Source: Sphingopyxis sp. UBA6723 (GTDB lineage Bacteria; Pseudomonadota; Alphaproteobacteria; Sphingomonadales; Sphingomonadaceae). Taken from it: 42,468 nucleotides of DNA. The stretch covers positions 25,163 to 67,630 of the forward strand of contig NZ_DKIH01000013.1 in assembly GCF_002454115.1 (NCBI RefSeq). The letters are read 5' to 3'. The position numbers and the translations under genes were made by a program. This document shows positions 8,681 through 17,195 of this stretch, piece after piece. The notes below the pieces were generated by a model. The model was not told the DNA's origin, did not search any database, and saw only the letters and a list, made by a program, of their open reading frames with translations. Numbering within the stretch: position 1 is the first letter of the stretch; every line of letters starts with the position of its first letter.

Positions 8681-9715
8681 CTACTCGCGCGCCTTCGCAG
8701 CGACGCGGACGTCCTGCGAGCGGTTCAGCGGCATGACGAGAATGTCATCGCCGTCGACGATCACAGCTACATTGTCCATGCCGACCAGCGAGACGCGCTT
8801 GCCGCCGGTGCGGACAAGGCAGTTATGGCTATCGTGGAGAAAGGCGTCGCCTGTGACGGCGTTGCCCGCGGCATCCTGGGCCGCCAGCGTGTGGACCGCC
8901 TGCCAGCTGCCGAGGTCCGACCAGCCCATTGCGGCAGGGACGACGGCGACGCGGTCGTCCTTTTCCATCACTGCGTAATCGATCGAATCCGATGGCGCCT
9001 CGGCGAAATGAACGGCATCGGCATAAAGCGCGTCGCCGTCGATGATAGCGGCTGCGACGGCGCGGTCGGCGGCTTCGAAAATGGCGCGGCAATGGGTGAG
9101 CATGGCATCGCGCATCCGACCGGCGCGGAACAGGAAGATGCCGCCGTTCCAGCTGTAGCCGCCCGCGGCGAGCATCGCCTGTGCATCGGCGAGCGGCGGC
9201 TTTTCGATGAAACGATCGACCGCGAAACCATCCTGACCCAGCGCCGCGCCGCTGGCGATATAGCCGAACCCGGTTTCGGGCGCGTCGGGAGTGATGCCGA
9301 AGGTAACGATCCAGTCCTGCTGCGCCAGCCGTGCGCCTTTGGCGATCGCGGCGTGGAAGGCGGCGCCATCGGCGATGACATGGTCGCTGGGCATCACGAG
9401 CAGCAGCGTGTCGGCGTCGGCGCGCGCGACCGCGAGGGCGATCGCCGCGGCGGTATTCCGCGCCATCGGTTCGACGAGCAGCGATGCCTGAAGCGCGCCG
9501 ATCTGCTCCCCCACGGTGGCGACATGCGCAGCGCCGCACAGGATGATCGGGGCGGCAAAACCGGCATCGGCAGGGGTGCGGGCCAGCGTCTGTTGAAACA
9601 GGCTTTGCGCACCGGTCAGCGGCAGGAACTGCTTGGCGCGGTCGCCGCGCGATTCAGGCCACAGGCGCGTTCCGGCGCCACCACACAGGATGACGGGTTG
9701 AATCAGATCGGTCAT
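8681..9715 (-). CDS. Mannose-1-phosphate guanylyltransferase
   Basis: The 344-residue nucleotidyltransferase makes GDP-mannose from GTP and mannose-1-phosphate, a precursor for exopolysaccharide. The signature VILCGGAGTRLWPESR with downstream AKQFLPL lies at the N-terminus (residues 8-32), MPSDHVIADGAAFHAA near 110, and a DRFIEKPPLADAQAML motif near 170. The length shows it is the guanylyltransferase-only form, without the C-terminal phosphomannose isomerase of bifunctional ManC/AlgA. The gene is convergent with the HD-GYP gene (11 bp gap) and divergent from the sugar-transferase/prsKRT operon, sharing a 135-bp promoter region that contains a 16-bp palindrome. Confidence 0.9.
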   Translation of the reverse strand: MTDLIQPVILCGGAGTRLWPESRGDRAKQFLPLTGAQSLFQQTLARTPADAGFAAPIILCGAAHVATVGEQIGALQASLLVEPMARNTAAAIALAVARADADTLLLVMPSDHVIADGAAFHAAIAKGARLAQQDWIVTFGITPDAPETGFGYIASGAALGQDGFAVDRFIEKPPLADAQAMLAAGGYSWNGGIFLFRAGRMRDAMLTHCRAIFEAADRAVAAAIIDGDALYADAVHFAEAPSDSIDYAVMEKDDRVAVVPAAMGWSDLGSWQAVHTLAAQDAAGNAVTGDAFLHDSHNCLVRTGGKRVSLVGMDNVAVIVDGDDILVMPLNRSQDVRVAAKARE

Positions 9716-9757
9716 CGCGCGGGTCTATCGCCTTGGGTGCGGCAGGTCATCCCCCCT

Positions 9758-9773
9758 TGCACCGCGCGGTGCA
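9758..9773. promoter_or_regulatory. 16-bp perfect palindrome between divergent exopolysaccharide genes
   Basis: TGCACCGCGCGGTGCA is self-complementary and sits 43 bp before the guanylyltransferase start and about 78 bp before the sugar-transferase start. A palindrome in a divergent promoter region is a candidate operator for a dimeric regulator. No regulator is assigned, and I found no convincing sigma-54 -24/-12 pair in this gap. Confidence 0.45.
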
Positions 9774-9850
9774 TCGTGAGTGTAAAATTAACCGACAGTT
9801 GACGCCTCGGTTGTAGTATCTGCTGACGCGAAAGGGTTGCCCGTTTTTCC

Positions 9851-11239
9851 ATGTTCCGGCTGTTCAAACATTATGTGCCGCACGCCGTTGTCTGGCTGGC
9901 GCTCATCGAATTTCTGGCGCTGCTCGGTTCGGCTGAGGCGGCATGGCATCTCTATGCCAACCAGGCGGGGTTTGACGCCGGGCCGCTGGGTGAGCGCTGG
10001 CTCCCGCTGGCGACTTTTGCCGTGGCCAATTCGCTCGCGATGATGGCAACCGGCATGTACGGCAACGAGGGGCTGCGTTCGATGCGGTTCGCCACCGCAC
10101 GGTTGCTCGCGGCGATTTCGCTGGGGGTGATTTTCCTGTCGGTGGTCGGGTTCCTGTTACCCACCGCGACCTTGTGGCGCGCGAACAGCCTGTATGCGAT
10201 GGCGATGGCGATTTCGGCGCTGTTCCTGATCCGCCTTGTGTTGACGCAATCGGCGGGCGCGGAAGCGTTTCGGCGCCGGATTCTGGTGCTGGGCGCGGGC
10301 GCGCGTGCGGCGCGGCTGGCGGCGCTGGCGGATGAACCGGGCAGCGGGCTGGAGATCGTCGGCTTTGTCGCGATGAGCGGTGCCGAGAAAAAGATCGTCG
10401 GCGCGGTTCCACGCGAGGACATTCCCAATCTGTCCGATCATGTCGTGATGCTGCGCGCCGGTGAGGTTGTGTTGGCGCTGGAGGAGCGGCGCAATGCGCT
10501 GCCGCTGAACGACCTGCTGCGGGTCAAGACGACGGGGGTGCATGTCAATGACATCGCGAGCTTTATCGAGCGCGAGACGGGGCGCGTCGATTTGGCGACG
10601 ACGAACCCCAGCGGGCTGATTTTTTCGGACGGCTTTTCGGCGGGGCAGCGGATTTCGAAGGTCGGCAAACGGTTGTTCGATATCGTCGCCAGTCTGATCG
10701 TACTGGTCATTGGCCTGCCGCTGATCCTCGTCGCCGGGATCGCCGTGGTGCTCGACAGCCGCGGGCCGGTCTTTTACCGCCAGCCGCGCGTCGGCCTGTT
10801 CGGCGAGCCTTATGACATCTACAAGATCCGGTCGATGCGCACCGACGCCGAGGCCGCGGGCAAGGCGGTGTGGGCGAGCGAAAATGATCCGCGCATTACG
10901 CGGGTCGGGCGGATCATCCGGCAGCTGCGTATCGACGAGCTGCCGCAGCTGTGGTGCGTGCTGAAGGGCGAGATGAGCTTTGTCGGCCCGCGCCCCGAGC
11001 GGCCGAGCTTTGTCGCCGAGCTGGAGCAGAAAATGCCCTATTATGCCGAGCGGCATATGGTGAAGCCGGGGCTGACCGGCTGGGCGCAGATCAATTACCC
11101 CTATGGCGCGTCGGTTGAGGATGCGCGGGTCAAGTTGGAATATGACCTCTATTATGCGAAAAATTATTCGCCCTTCCTCGACCTGTTGATCCTGTTGCAG
11201 ACGGTGCGTGTCGTGCTGTGGCCTGACGGCGCGCGCTGA
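9851..11239 (+). CDS. PEP-CTERM-system-associated sugar transferase (polyprenyl-phosphate glycosyl-1-phosphate transferase)
   Basis: The 462-residue membrane protein is predicted to start exopolysaccharide repeat-unit assembly by transferring sugar-1-phosphate to undecaprenyl phosphate. The N-terminus (RLFKHYVPHAVVWLALIEF) and three to four further hydrophobic segments to about residue 135 resemble the PEP-CTERM-associated subgroup. A Rossmann-like region (RRILVLGAGARAARL) follows. The catalytic transferase domain runs from about 270: KRLFDIVASL, a transmembrane helix, FYRQPRVGLFGEPY, IYKIRSMRTDAE, LRIDELPQLWCVLKGEMSFV with GPRPERP, and PGLTGWAQINYPYG. It is the first gene of a tight operon; prsK begins 2 nt after its stop. 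The sugar specificity is not determinable from sequence. Confidence 0.9.
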   Translation: MFRLFKHYVPHAVVWLALIEFLALLGSAEAAWHLYANQAGFDAGPLGERWLPLATFAVANSLAMMATGMYGNEGLRSMRFATARLLAAISLGVIFLSVVGFLLPTATLWRANSLYAMAMAISALFLIRLVLTQSAGAEAFRRRILVLGAGARAARLAALADEPGSGLEIVGFVAMSGAEKKIVGAVPREDIPNLSDHVVMLRAGEVVLALEERRNALPLNDLLRVKTTGVHVNDIASFIERETGRVDLATTNPSGLIFSDGFSAGQRISKVGKRLFDIVASLIVLVIGLPLILVAGIAVVLDSRGPVFYRQPRVGLFGEPYDIYKIRSMRTDAEAAGKAVWASENDPRITRVGRIIRQLRIDELPQLWCVLKGEMSFVGPRPERPSFVAELEQKMPYYAERHMVKPGLTGWAQINYPYGASVEDARVKLEYDLYYAKNYSPFLDLLILLQTVRVVLWPDGAR

Positions 11240-11241
11240 CC

Positions 11242-13377
11242 ATGCTGACCGGACTTTCCGAAACCTTTTCGGTGCTGGCGCTGGTCGGCTTTTCGGTCGT
11301 TGCGCTGTGGTTGCTGGCGCGGCCCAAAGCGCGGATGGCCGTCCTGATGCCTGCGCCGCGGCTGTTGACGCTGGCGGCTGCGGCCACGGCATTATGGTGC
11401 GCGGCGCTTGCGCAGTTCGGGCCGGGGTCTTCGCAAGCCTTTGTCGTGCAGACACTTCGCGATCTGGCAATGCTGGGGTGGCTGAGCGCTACCTTCTGGT
11501 CCCCCGCGGCGCCGATGTCGCGGCCGCTGCGCCTCATCCTGCGGATGCTGATCACCATCGCTGCGCTGGCACTGGTACTGGGCGCCGTAGCGCACTGGTA
11601 TGCCGGGGCGGAAGCGGAGCCGTGGATGGCGCCGACGCTCATCCTTGCGGCGATGATCGTTGCGGTTGGCGGATTGCTGATCGTCGATAGCGGGGTGCGC
11701 CACGCGGGCGCCGGTCTGCGGATGCCGGTGATGGCGGTCGCGGGCGGATTTGCGATGCTGTGGGCGTATGAACTCAACGTCCAGCTGATCGGCGCGATGA
11801 CCGGGAAACGGGCGGCGACACTGATCCAGCTGTTGCCCGCAGTCGCGCTGTTGACCCTGCCGACTTATGTCGTCTCCGCGATGGATATCGGGCGCGAGCG
11901 GATGCGCCTGTCGCGCACCGCGGCGACGCGGACGCTGATCCTGATCGGCGGCGCCGCCTATTTGATCGTCATCGGGCTGACCGGCGCGATCGCGCGCGTG
12001 ATCGGCGGCGATTATGCCGAACTGGCGCAGGCCGCCTCGCTGGTCGTCGCGTTGGGCGCCGGGGGGCTTCTGATCGTGTCGGCGCGGGTGCGCGCGTGGT
12101 TGTCGGTGATGATCACAAAACATTTTTTCGAACATCGCTATGATTATCGCACCGAATGGACGCGTTTCACCGCGACGCTTGGGCAGGGGGTCAAGGGAGA
12201 CGAGGGCGAAGAGGACCGCAACCTTTATCGCCGCGTCGCCAAGGCGCTGGCCGAACTGACCGGCAGCCCCGGTGCGCTGCTGATGCTGCCGACGGCGGGC
12301 GGGCGTTTTGCGGTTGCCGAGCAATGGCATTGGCCGGTCGATGTCGATGTCGGTGGCGATGACCGGACGCTGTCGCTGCGGTCGGCGTTCATGTTGCAGG
12401 AGACGCGGCACATCGTCGATCTGGATGCGCAGCGCCGCGGCACGGGGGGCGGCGGCCATGCGGCTGGTGAAGATTTGGCGATCCCCGACTGGCTGATCGC
12501 CGACACCCGCGCGTGGGTGGTCGTCCCGATCCTGCATTTCCAGCGGATGATAGCGGTCGTTGTGCTGCACCGTCCGCCAGTGTCGCCGGCGCTCGACTGG
12601 GAAGATCTGGATGTGCTGCGCATCGCGGGGCAACAGGCGGCAAGCTATCTGGCCGAATCCCAGAGCCAGGAAGCCCTGTCGGAGGCGCGGCGGTTCGACG
12701 AATTCAATCGCCGCTTTGCCTTCATCATGCACGACATCAAAAATCTGGCGAGCCAGATCGGGTTGCTGGCCCGCAATGCCGAACGTCATGCCGACAAGCC
12801 CGAGTTTCGCGCCGATATGGTCGAAACGTTGAAGATTTCGGCCGGGCGGTTGAGTGACCTGCTGGTGCGGCTGGCGCCGCGTGCCCGCGGTGCCGCGGCC
12901 GAGGCGGGGCGGGTACTGATCGAACCGATCCTGAACGACATCGCCGCCGAAGCGCGGTCGCGCCGAGCATTGTTCGTCGGCTGTCAGGCGGGACTGGCGG
13001 TGTGGGCCGATGCGGCGTCAGTGCGGCAGATCGTTCAGCATCTGGTCGCCAATGCGATCGACGCGTCGGCGGCCGACGCGGCGGTGCAAGTGGTGGCGGT
13101 CTCCGAACAGGGGCGCGCCCGCATCGACGTGATCGACCAGGGCAGCGGGATGACGCGCGCCTTCATTCGCGACGAGCTATTCAAACCCTTTGTATCGACC
13201 AAGGACGGTGGTTTTGGCCTGGGCGCATTCGAGGCGCTCAACATTGCGCAGGCGCTAGGCGGCGCGATCGACGTCGAGAGCGAACCCGGTCAGGGCAGTA
13301 GCTTTACCCTATGGTTGCCGCTGGCCGACGCCGGAATCGACGCCGAAACCCCGATGATGAAAGTAGCATCGCAATGA
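11242..13377 (+). CDS. prsK: PrsK: PEP-CTERM/XrtA-system membrane histidine kinase
   Basis: This 711-residue sensor kinase has about eight hydrophobic segments in residues 1-285, a GAF-like region at about 320-475, and a kinase core. The H-box is FAFIMHDIKNLASQIGL (about 493-509), the N-box QIVQHLVANAIDAS (near 595), and the ATP-lid glycines are in IDQGSGMTRAF and GGFGLGAFEALNIAQALGG. The layout of membrane array, GAF, and a kinase with a MHDxKN H-box matches PrsK, the kinase found with exosortase/PEP-CTERM exopolysaccharide loci. Its stop overlaps the prsR start (ATGA), so translation is probably coupled and PrsR is its likely partner. The signal sensed is unknown. Confidence 0.88.
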   Translation: MLTGLSETFSVLALVGFSVVALWLLARPKARMAVLMPAPRLLTLAAAATALWCAALAQFGPGSSQAFVVQTLRDLAMLGWLSATFWSPAAPMSRPLRLILRMLITIAALALVLGAVAHWYAGAEAEPWMAPTLILAAMIVAVGGLLIVDSGVRHAGAGLRMPVMAVAGGFAMLWAYELNVQLIGAMTGKRAATLIQLLPAVALLTLPTYVVSAMDIGRERMRLSRTAATRTLILIGGAAYLIVIGLTGAIARVIGGDYAELAQAASLVVALGAGGLLIVSARVRAWLSVMITKHFFEHRYDYRTEWTRFTATLGQGVKGDEGEEDRNLYRRVAKALAELTGSPGALLMLPTAGGRFAVAEQWHWPVDVDVGGDDRTLSLRSAFMLQETRHIVDLDAQRRGTGGGGHAAGEDLAIPDWLIADTRAWVVVPILHFQRMIAVVVLHRPPVSPALDWEDLDVLRIAGQQAASYLAESQSQEALSEARRFDEFNRRFAFIMHDIKNLASQIGLLARNAERHADKPEFRADMVETLKISAGRLSDLLVRLAPRARGAAAEAGRVLIEPILNDIAAEARSRRALFVGCQAGLAVWADAASVRQIVQHLVANAIDASAADAAVQVVAVSEQGRARIDVIDQGSGMTRAFIRDELFKPFVSTKDGGFGLGAFEALNIAQALGGAIDVESEPGQGSSFTLWLPLADAGIDAETPMMKVASQ

Positions 13378-14750
13378 GCGAAAGCGGCGCCAAGATCCGC
13401 AAATTGCTGGTGGTCGAGGATGACCCGGGGCTGCAGACGCAGCTCAAATGGGCGTATGAGGATTATCAGGTCCTGATCGCGGGCGACCATGACGCCGCGA
13501 TCGAATTGCTGCGCGCCGAGGAGCCCGAGGTGGTGACGCTCGACCTGGGGCTGCCACCCGATCCCGACGGCACACGCGAGGGATTTCGTACGTTGACGGC
13601 GATACTGGAGGCGAAGCCCGATACCAAGGTGGTCGTGGTGTCGGGCCATGGCGAACGCGCGAGCGCGCTGGCGGCGATCGCCAGCGGTGCCTGGGACTTT
13701 TACCAGAAGCCGATCGACATCGACGAACTGGGGCTGATCGTGCGCCGCGCCTTTCACGTTCGCGAGTTGGAGGTCGAAAATGCGCGGCTTGCGCAACAGG
13801 GCACCAGCGACAACCGCGTCCTTGGCGGGATGATCACCGGCGCGCCCGAAATGCAAAAGGTCGCGCGGACGATCGAGCGGGTCGCGAATCTGGATGTCAG
13901 TGTGATGCTGCTGGGCGCGAGCGGCACGGGCAAGGAATTGCTGGCGCGCGGGCTGCATGAAGCGAGCGGGCGGCGTGACGGGGCATTCGTCGCAATCAAC
14001 TGTGCTGCAATCCCCGAAAATCTGCTCGAAAGCGAATTGTTCGGGCATGAAAAAGGTGCGTTTACCGGCGCGGTCAAAACGACCGAGGGCAAGATCGAGC
14101 TGGCGCATGGCGGCACGCTGTTCCTCGACGAAGTGGGCGACATTCCGCTGCCGCTGCAGGTCAAATTGCTGCGCTTTTTGCAGGAGCGGACGATCGAGCG
14201 GATCGGCGGGCGCAAGCCGATCGCGGTCGATACCCGCATCGTGTGCGCGACGCACCGCGATCTCGACTCGATGATTGCCGAGCAGAGCTTTCGCGACGAC
14301 CTTTATTATCGGCTTGCCGAGATGGTGGTGAAAATTCCGTCGCTCGCCGATCGGCCCGGCGATGCGGTGTTGCTGGCGCGGCATTTCCTGCATCAATATG
14401 CGCCGACGATGAATCCCGCGGTGCGCGGCTTTGCGCCCGACGCGTTGCAGGCGATCGACGAAGGGCGCTGGCCCGGCAATGTCCGCGAGTTGGAAAACCG
14501 GATCAAGCGCGCGGTGATCATGGCCGACGGCAAGCTGGTGACGAAGGACGACCTTGATCTGGCGAACGGCACCGCGGATGACGACGAAGCATGGCTCAAC
14601 CTGCGCAGCGCGCGTGAGGCCGCCGACCGCGTCGCAATCCGCCGCGCGATGACGCAGAGCGAGGGCAATATCTCGGCCGCCGCCAAGCTGCTCGGGATCA
14701 GCCGCCCGACGCTGTACGACCTGCTCAAGCAATATCGGATGCAGGCCTGA
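13374..14750 (+). CDS. prsR: PrsR: PEP-CTERM-box response regulator, sigma-54-interacting type
   Basis: The 458-residue NtrC-like regulator is assigned a start at ATG 13374, overlapping the prsK stop by 4 nt. The receiver domain (residues 8-125) has acidic residues in VVEDD, a phospho-acceptor Asp57 in TLDLGLPPD, and the QKPID lysine. The AAA+ domain has a Walker A (LLGASGTGKELLARGL), an intact sigma-54-contacting loop (HEKGAFTGAVK) and a Walker B (GGTLFLDEVGDIP). The C-terminal Fis-type helix-turn-helix includes NISAAAKLLGISRPTLYDLL. The intact GAFTGA and DE residues predict true sigma-54 activation, unlike the degenerate regulator at 34.9-36.3 kb. In known systems PrsR controls PEP-CTERM protein genes; its targets here are not in the window. 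Confidence 0.92.
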   Translation: MSESGAKIRKLLVVEDDPGLQTQLKWAYEDYQVLIAGDHDAAIELLRAEEPEVVTLDLGLPPDPDGTREGFRTLTAILEAKPDTKVVVVSGHGERASALAAIASGAWDFYQKPIDIDELGLIVRRAFHVRELEVENARLAQQGTSDNRVLGGMITGAPEMQKVARTIERVANLDVSVMLLGASGTGKELLARGLHEASGRRDGAFVAINCAAIPENLLESELFGHEKGAFTGAVKTTEGKIELAHGGTLFLDEVGDIPLPLQVKLLRFLQERTIERIGGRKPIAVDTRIVCATHRDLDSMIAEQSFRDDLYYRLAEMVVKIPSLADRPGDAVLLARHFLHQYAPTMNPAVRGFAPDALQAIDEGRWPGNVRELENRIKRAVIMADGKLVTKDDLDLANGTADDDEAWLNLRSAREAADRVAIRRAMTQSEGNISAAAKLLGISRPTLYDLLKQYRMQA

Positions 14751-16595
14751 ATGGGCTTTGGCCGTGTCTGGATCGGTGCGCTGCTGCTGGCGGTGCCGCT
14801 AGCGGGGTGTGGCGACGCTGGCTCCGATGCGCCGCGGGCAGCGTTCGAGGAACGCCGCGCCGAATTGCAGGAGGCGATTGCCGATAACCCACAGACGATA
14901 GCCGAGCGCGTCGAACTGGCGCGCGTCGCGATCCGTCTGGGCGACGGGGTGGGCGCCGAAGCCGCGGTGAACGGCGCGCTCGCGGCGGGCGGCAATGACG
15001 CGGCGCTGCGGCCGCTGCTGGCGCGCGCCTTTGCGATGCAGGGCGAGGGGCAGCGCGCACTGGAAACGATCGATGGCGGGCCGATTATTCCCGAAATGAT
15101 CGGTGAGGCGGCATGGGTCGCGGGCGATGTTCATCTGTCGAACGGTGACCTCGACGCAGCGCGCGATGCCTATGACCGCGCGGTGCGCGAATTGCCGCGC
15201 AATTCCGCGTTGTGGGTCGATGTCGCGCGCTTCCGCGATGCCAATGCCGATACCGCGGGTGCGCGCGATGCAGTCGATTATGCGATCGAGCTCGACAAGG
15301 CGAACAGTGCGGCGCTGGCGTATAAGGCGAACCTGATCCGCACCGCGGAGGGATTGAAGGCGTCGCTCCCATGGTATGACCAGGCGCTGGCCGCCGATCC
15401 CGACAATGCCAAGGCGCTGATCGACCAAGCCGCGACGCTGGGTGACCTCGGGCGCTACCGCGATATGCTGGCCGCGCTGCGCCATGCAGCGACGATCGTG
15501 CCGGGCGATCCGCGGATCTATTATCTGCAAGCGGTGCTCGCGGCGCGCGCGGACAATTTTCGGCTGGCGCGCAGCCTGCTCCAGCGCACCCGCGGCGAGA
15601 TCGACGATTTGCCCGGCTTCATGCTGCTGAGCGCGATCGTCGAGCTGGAGCTGGGCGGCGAGGCGGTGGCGGCGACCTGGGCCGACCGGCTGCTGGTCGA
15701 GCAGCCTTATAATTTTACCGCGCGGCGAATTTTGGCCGCGGCAGATTGGGCTGATGGCGACCCCGACGGCGCGATTGAGGCATTGCTGCCGATCGTTGAC
15801 CGCGACGACGCCGACAGTTGGTCGTTGTTGCTGGCGGCGCGGGCGGCGAGCGAATTGGGGCAGAAAGGTAAGGCCGCCGATTATCAGGCGCGCGCAGCGT
15901 CGCTGTCGCGCGGCGAGGCGGCGCCGTTTGCGGTCAATTACGACTATGGTTTGCTGGGTCGGGCCGCCGATAGCGAGCCGCTGAATCCGGCGGTGGCGAT
16001 CCCCGCGATTGCGGCGGATATTGCGAATGGCAATGGCGCGCAAGCGGTGGCGCGGGCGACCCGGCTGCGCGATGCGAACCGCGGCGTGGGCGACGCGCAT
16101 ATCCTGCTCGGTGATGCCGCGCTGGCGGCGGGGCGGTTCGACGTCGCGGTGCAGGCGTATCGCACCGCGCGTGATCTGGACGCGGGTGAACGCACAACGC
16201 TCCGGCTCGCCAATGCGCTGTTCCGCGCGGGCGATACCGCGGGGTCCAGCGCGGCGATCCTGGCGCTTCGCGACAGCCAGCCGTCGAGCATTGCGGCAGA
16301 CCGGCTGGCCGGACATCTGGCGATGGACCTGGCGCATTGGGACGAGGCGATTGCGCATTTCGAGCGCGTGCGCGCGCGGATCGGCAATCGCGACGTCGTG
16401 GTGCTGCGCGAATTGGCGCGCGCGTGGGCGGCGAATGGTGACGAGGTGCGCGCGCTGGCGCTGATCGACCGGGCGTACCGGCTGCAACCGCTGAATGCGG
16501 AGATTATGCGGATTTACGCCGACCTGCTAGCAAAGCGCGGCGATGGGCAGGCAGCGGCGGATTTGCGCGAGAAAGCGGTGCAGGTGGGGCGTTAG
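14751..16595 (+). CDS. prsT: PrsT: PEP-CTERM/XrtA-system TPR-repeat lipoprotein
   Basis: The 614-residue protein begins directly after the prsR stop (no gap). Its N-terminus, VWIGALLLAVPLAGCGDAG, is a lipoprotein signal with lipobox LAGC; the mature cysteine is about residue 22. The rest is a chain of tetratricopeptide-like helical repeats, recognisable from recurring A-x-x-x-Y-x-x-A patterns such as LDAARDAYDRAVRELP, SLPWYDQALAADPDNAKAL and FDVAVQAYRTARDLDAG. Size, lipobox and position after prsK-prsR match PrsT, whose role is presumed to be exopolysaccharide export or assembly at the periplasmic face. It is shorter than some PrsT proteins (about 900 residues). Generic TPR protein is the alternative; operon context favours PrsT. 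Confidence 0.85.
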   Translation: MGFGRVWIGALLLAVPLAGCGDAGSDAPRAAFEERRAELQEAIADNPQTIAERVELARVAIRLGDGVGAEAAVNGALAAGGNDAALRPLLARAFAMQGEGQRALETIDGGPIIPEMIGEAAWVAGDVHLSNGDLDAARDAYDRAVRELPRNSALWVDVARFRDANADTAGARDAVDYAIELDKANSAALAYKANLIRTAEGLKASLPWYDQALAADPDNAKALIDQAATLGDLGRYRDMLAALRHAATIVPGDPRIYYLQAVLAARADNFRLARSLLQRTRGEIDDLPGFMLLSAIVELELGGEAVAATWADRLLVEQPYNFTARRILAAADWADGDPDGAIEALLPIVDRDDADSWSLLLAARAASELGQKGKAADYQARAASLSRGEAAPFAVNYDYGLLGRAADSEPLNPAVAIPAIAADIANGNGAQAVARATRLRDANRGVGDAHILLGDAALAAGRFDVAVQAYRTARDLDAGERTTLRLANALFRAGDTAGSSAAILALRDSQPSSIAADRLAGHLAMDLAHWDEAIAHFERVRARIGNRDVVVLRELARAWAANGDEVRALALIDRAYRLQPLNAEIMRIYADLLAKRGDGQAAADLREKAVQVGR

Positions 16596-16653
16596 GGGAA
16601 ATGGCGGCTGACGGCGAACCGCGGAAGATAGTGCTGAAGCAAAACATATAATC

Positions 16654-16732
16654 CCGTTCGTGTCGAGCGAAGTCGAGACACGCGAAGGCTAACGCTTCCC
16701 AAGCGTGTCTCGACTTCGCTCGACACGAACGG
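16654..16732. repeat. Intergenic palindromic repeat, family C (copy 1)
   Basis: The arms 16654-16682 and 16704-16732 are a perfect 29-nt inverted repeat built on GTTCGTGTCGAGCGAAGTCG, with a 21-nt spacer. It lies between prsT (plus) and the gntR-type gene (minus), so it may double as a bidirectional terminator. Copies with the same arms are at 29251-29329, and a diverged copy at 42384-42463. Confidence 0.9.
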
Positions 16733-16776
16733 AAGAAGAGGATGGATTCGAAACCACCCCCAAACGGAAAAACGGG

Positions 16777-17124
16777 TCAGGCCTCGGTCAAATCCAGCAA
16801 GGTGCGCGCGTCAAGGCCGATGCGGCGCATCTGGTCGGCGACGGGAGGCCAGACGTTGGTCAGAAAATCTTCGCGCATCAATGTGCGCAGCCGCTCGGTC
16901 GCGCCCGCGGCGACGAACATGCCGACACCGCGCTTGACCGTCACCAGCCCTTCGTCCTGAAAGGTCTGATACGCCTTGGCCACGGTCAGCGGGTTGGCGC
17001 CTTCCTCGGCCGCGAGCGAGCGCACCGACGGGAGCATGTCGCCGTCGCGAAAGCTGCCGTCGAGGATGGCGTTGGCGATGACGTCGCGCAGACGCTGATA
17101 TACGGGTTTGGATTGATCGAGCAT
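16777..17124 (-). CDS. GntR-family transcriptional regulator (YtrA-like, short)
   Basis: The 115-residue protein has a winged helix-turn-helix at residues 5-75: QSKPVYQRLRDVIANAILDG, LPSVRSLAAEEGANPLTVAKA, and the wing GLVTVKRGVGMFVAAGA. The remaining roughly 40 residues form a short helical dimerisation tail, as in YtrA-type GntR regulators rather than FadR or HutC types with large effector domains. YtrA regulators usually sit beside ABC transporter genes and repress them, but none is adjacent here. The gene is isolated between a repeat element and the nitroreductase gene, so the target is unknown and may be autoregulation. Confidence 0.88.
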   Translation of the reverse strand: MLDQSKPVYQRLRDVIANAILDGSFRDGDMLPSVRSLAAEEGANPLTVAKAYQTFQDEGLVTVKRGVGMFVAAGATERLRTLMREDFLTNVWPPVADQMRRIGLDARTLLDLTEA

Positions 17125-17195
17125 GCCGCCTTAATGCCATAAGACAGCAGCACAGTCAAATGCCGGTTATTACAAAGCCGCCGCTCAGCGCGTAA

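Noticed and set aside
9716..9850. Sigma-54 promoter for the exopolysaccharide operon, controlled by PrsR.
   Set aside because: TTGC-type elements are present (around 9757 and 9837), but no GG lies at the required spacing upstream of either.
13290..14732. 480-codon open frame opposite prsR.
   Set aside because: It mirrors the AAA+ coding sequence and has no recognisable motif; the plus-strand PrsR domains are complete.
16654..16732. Insertion-sequence end for the family C repeats.
   Set aside because: The elements are only about 80 bp, have no transposase or target duplication that I can see, and are better described as REP/MITE-like palindromes.
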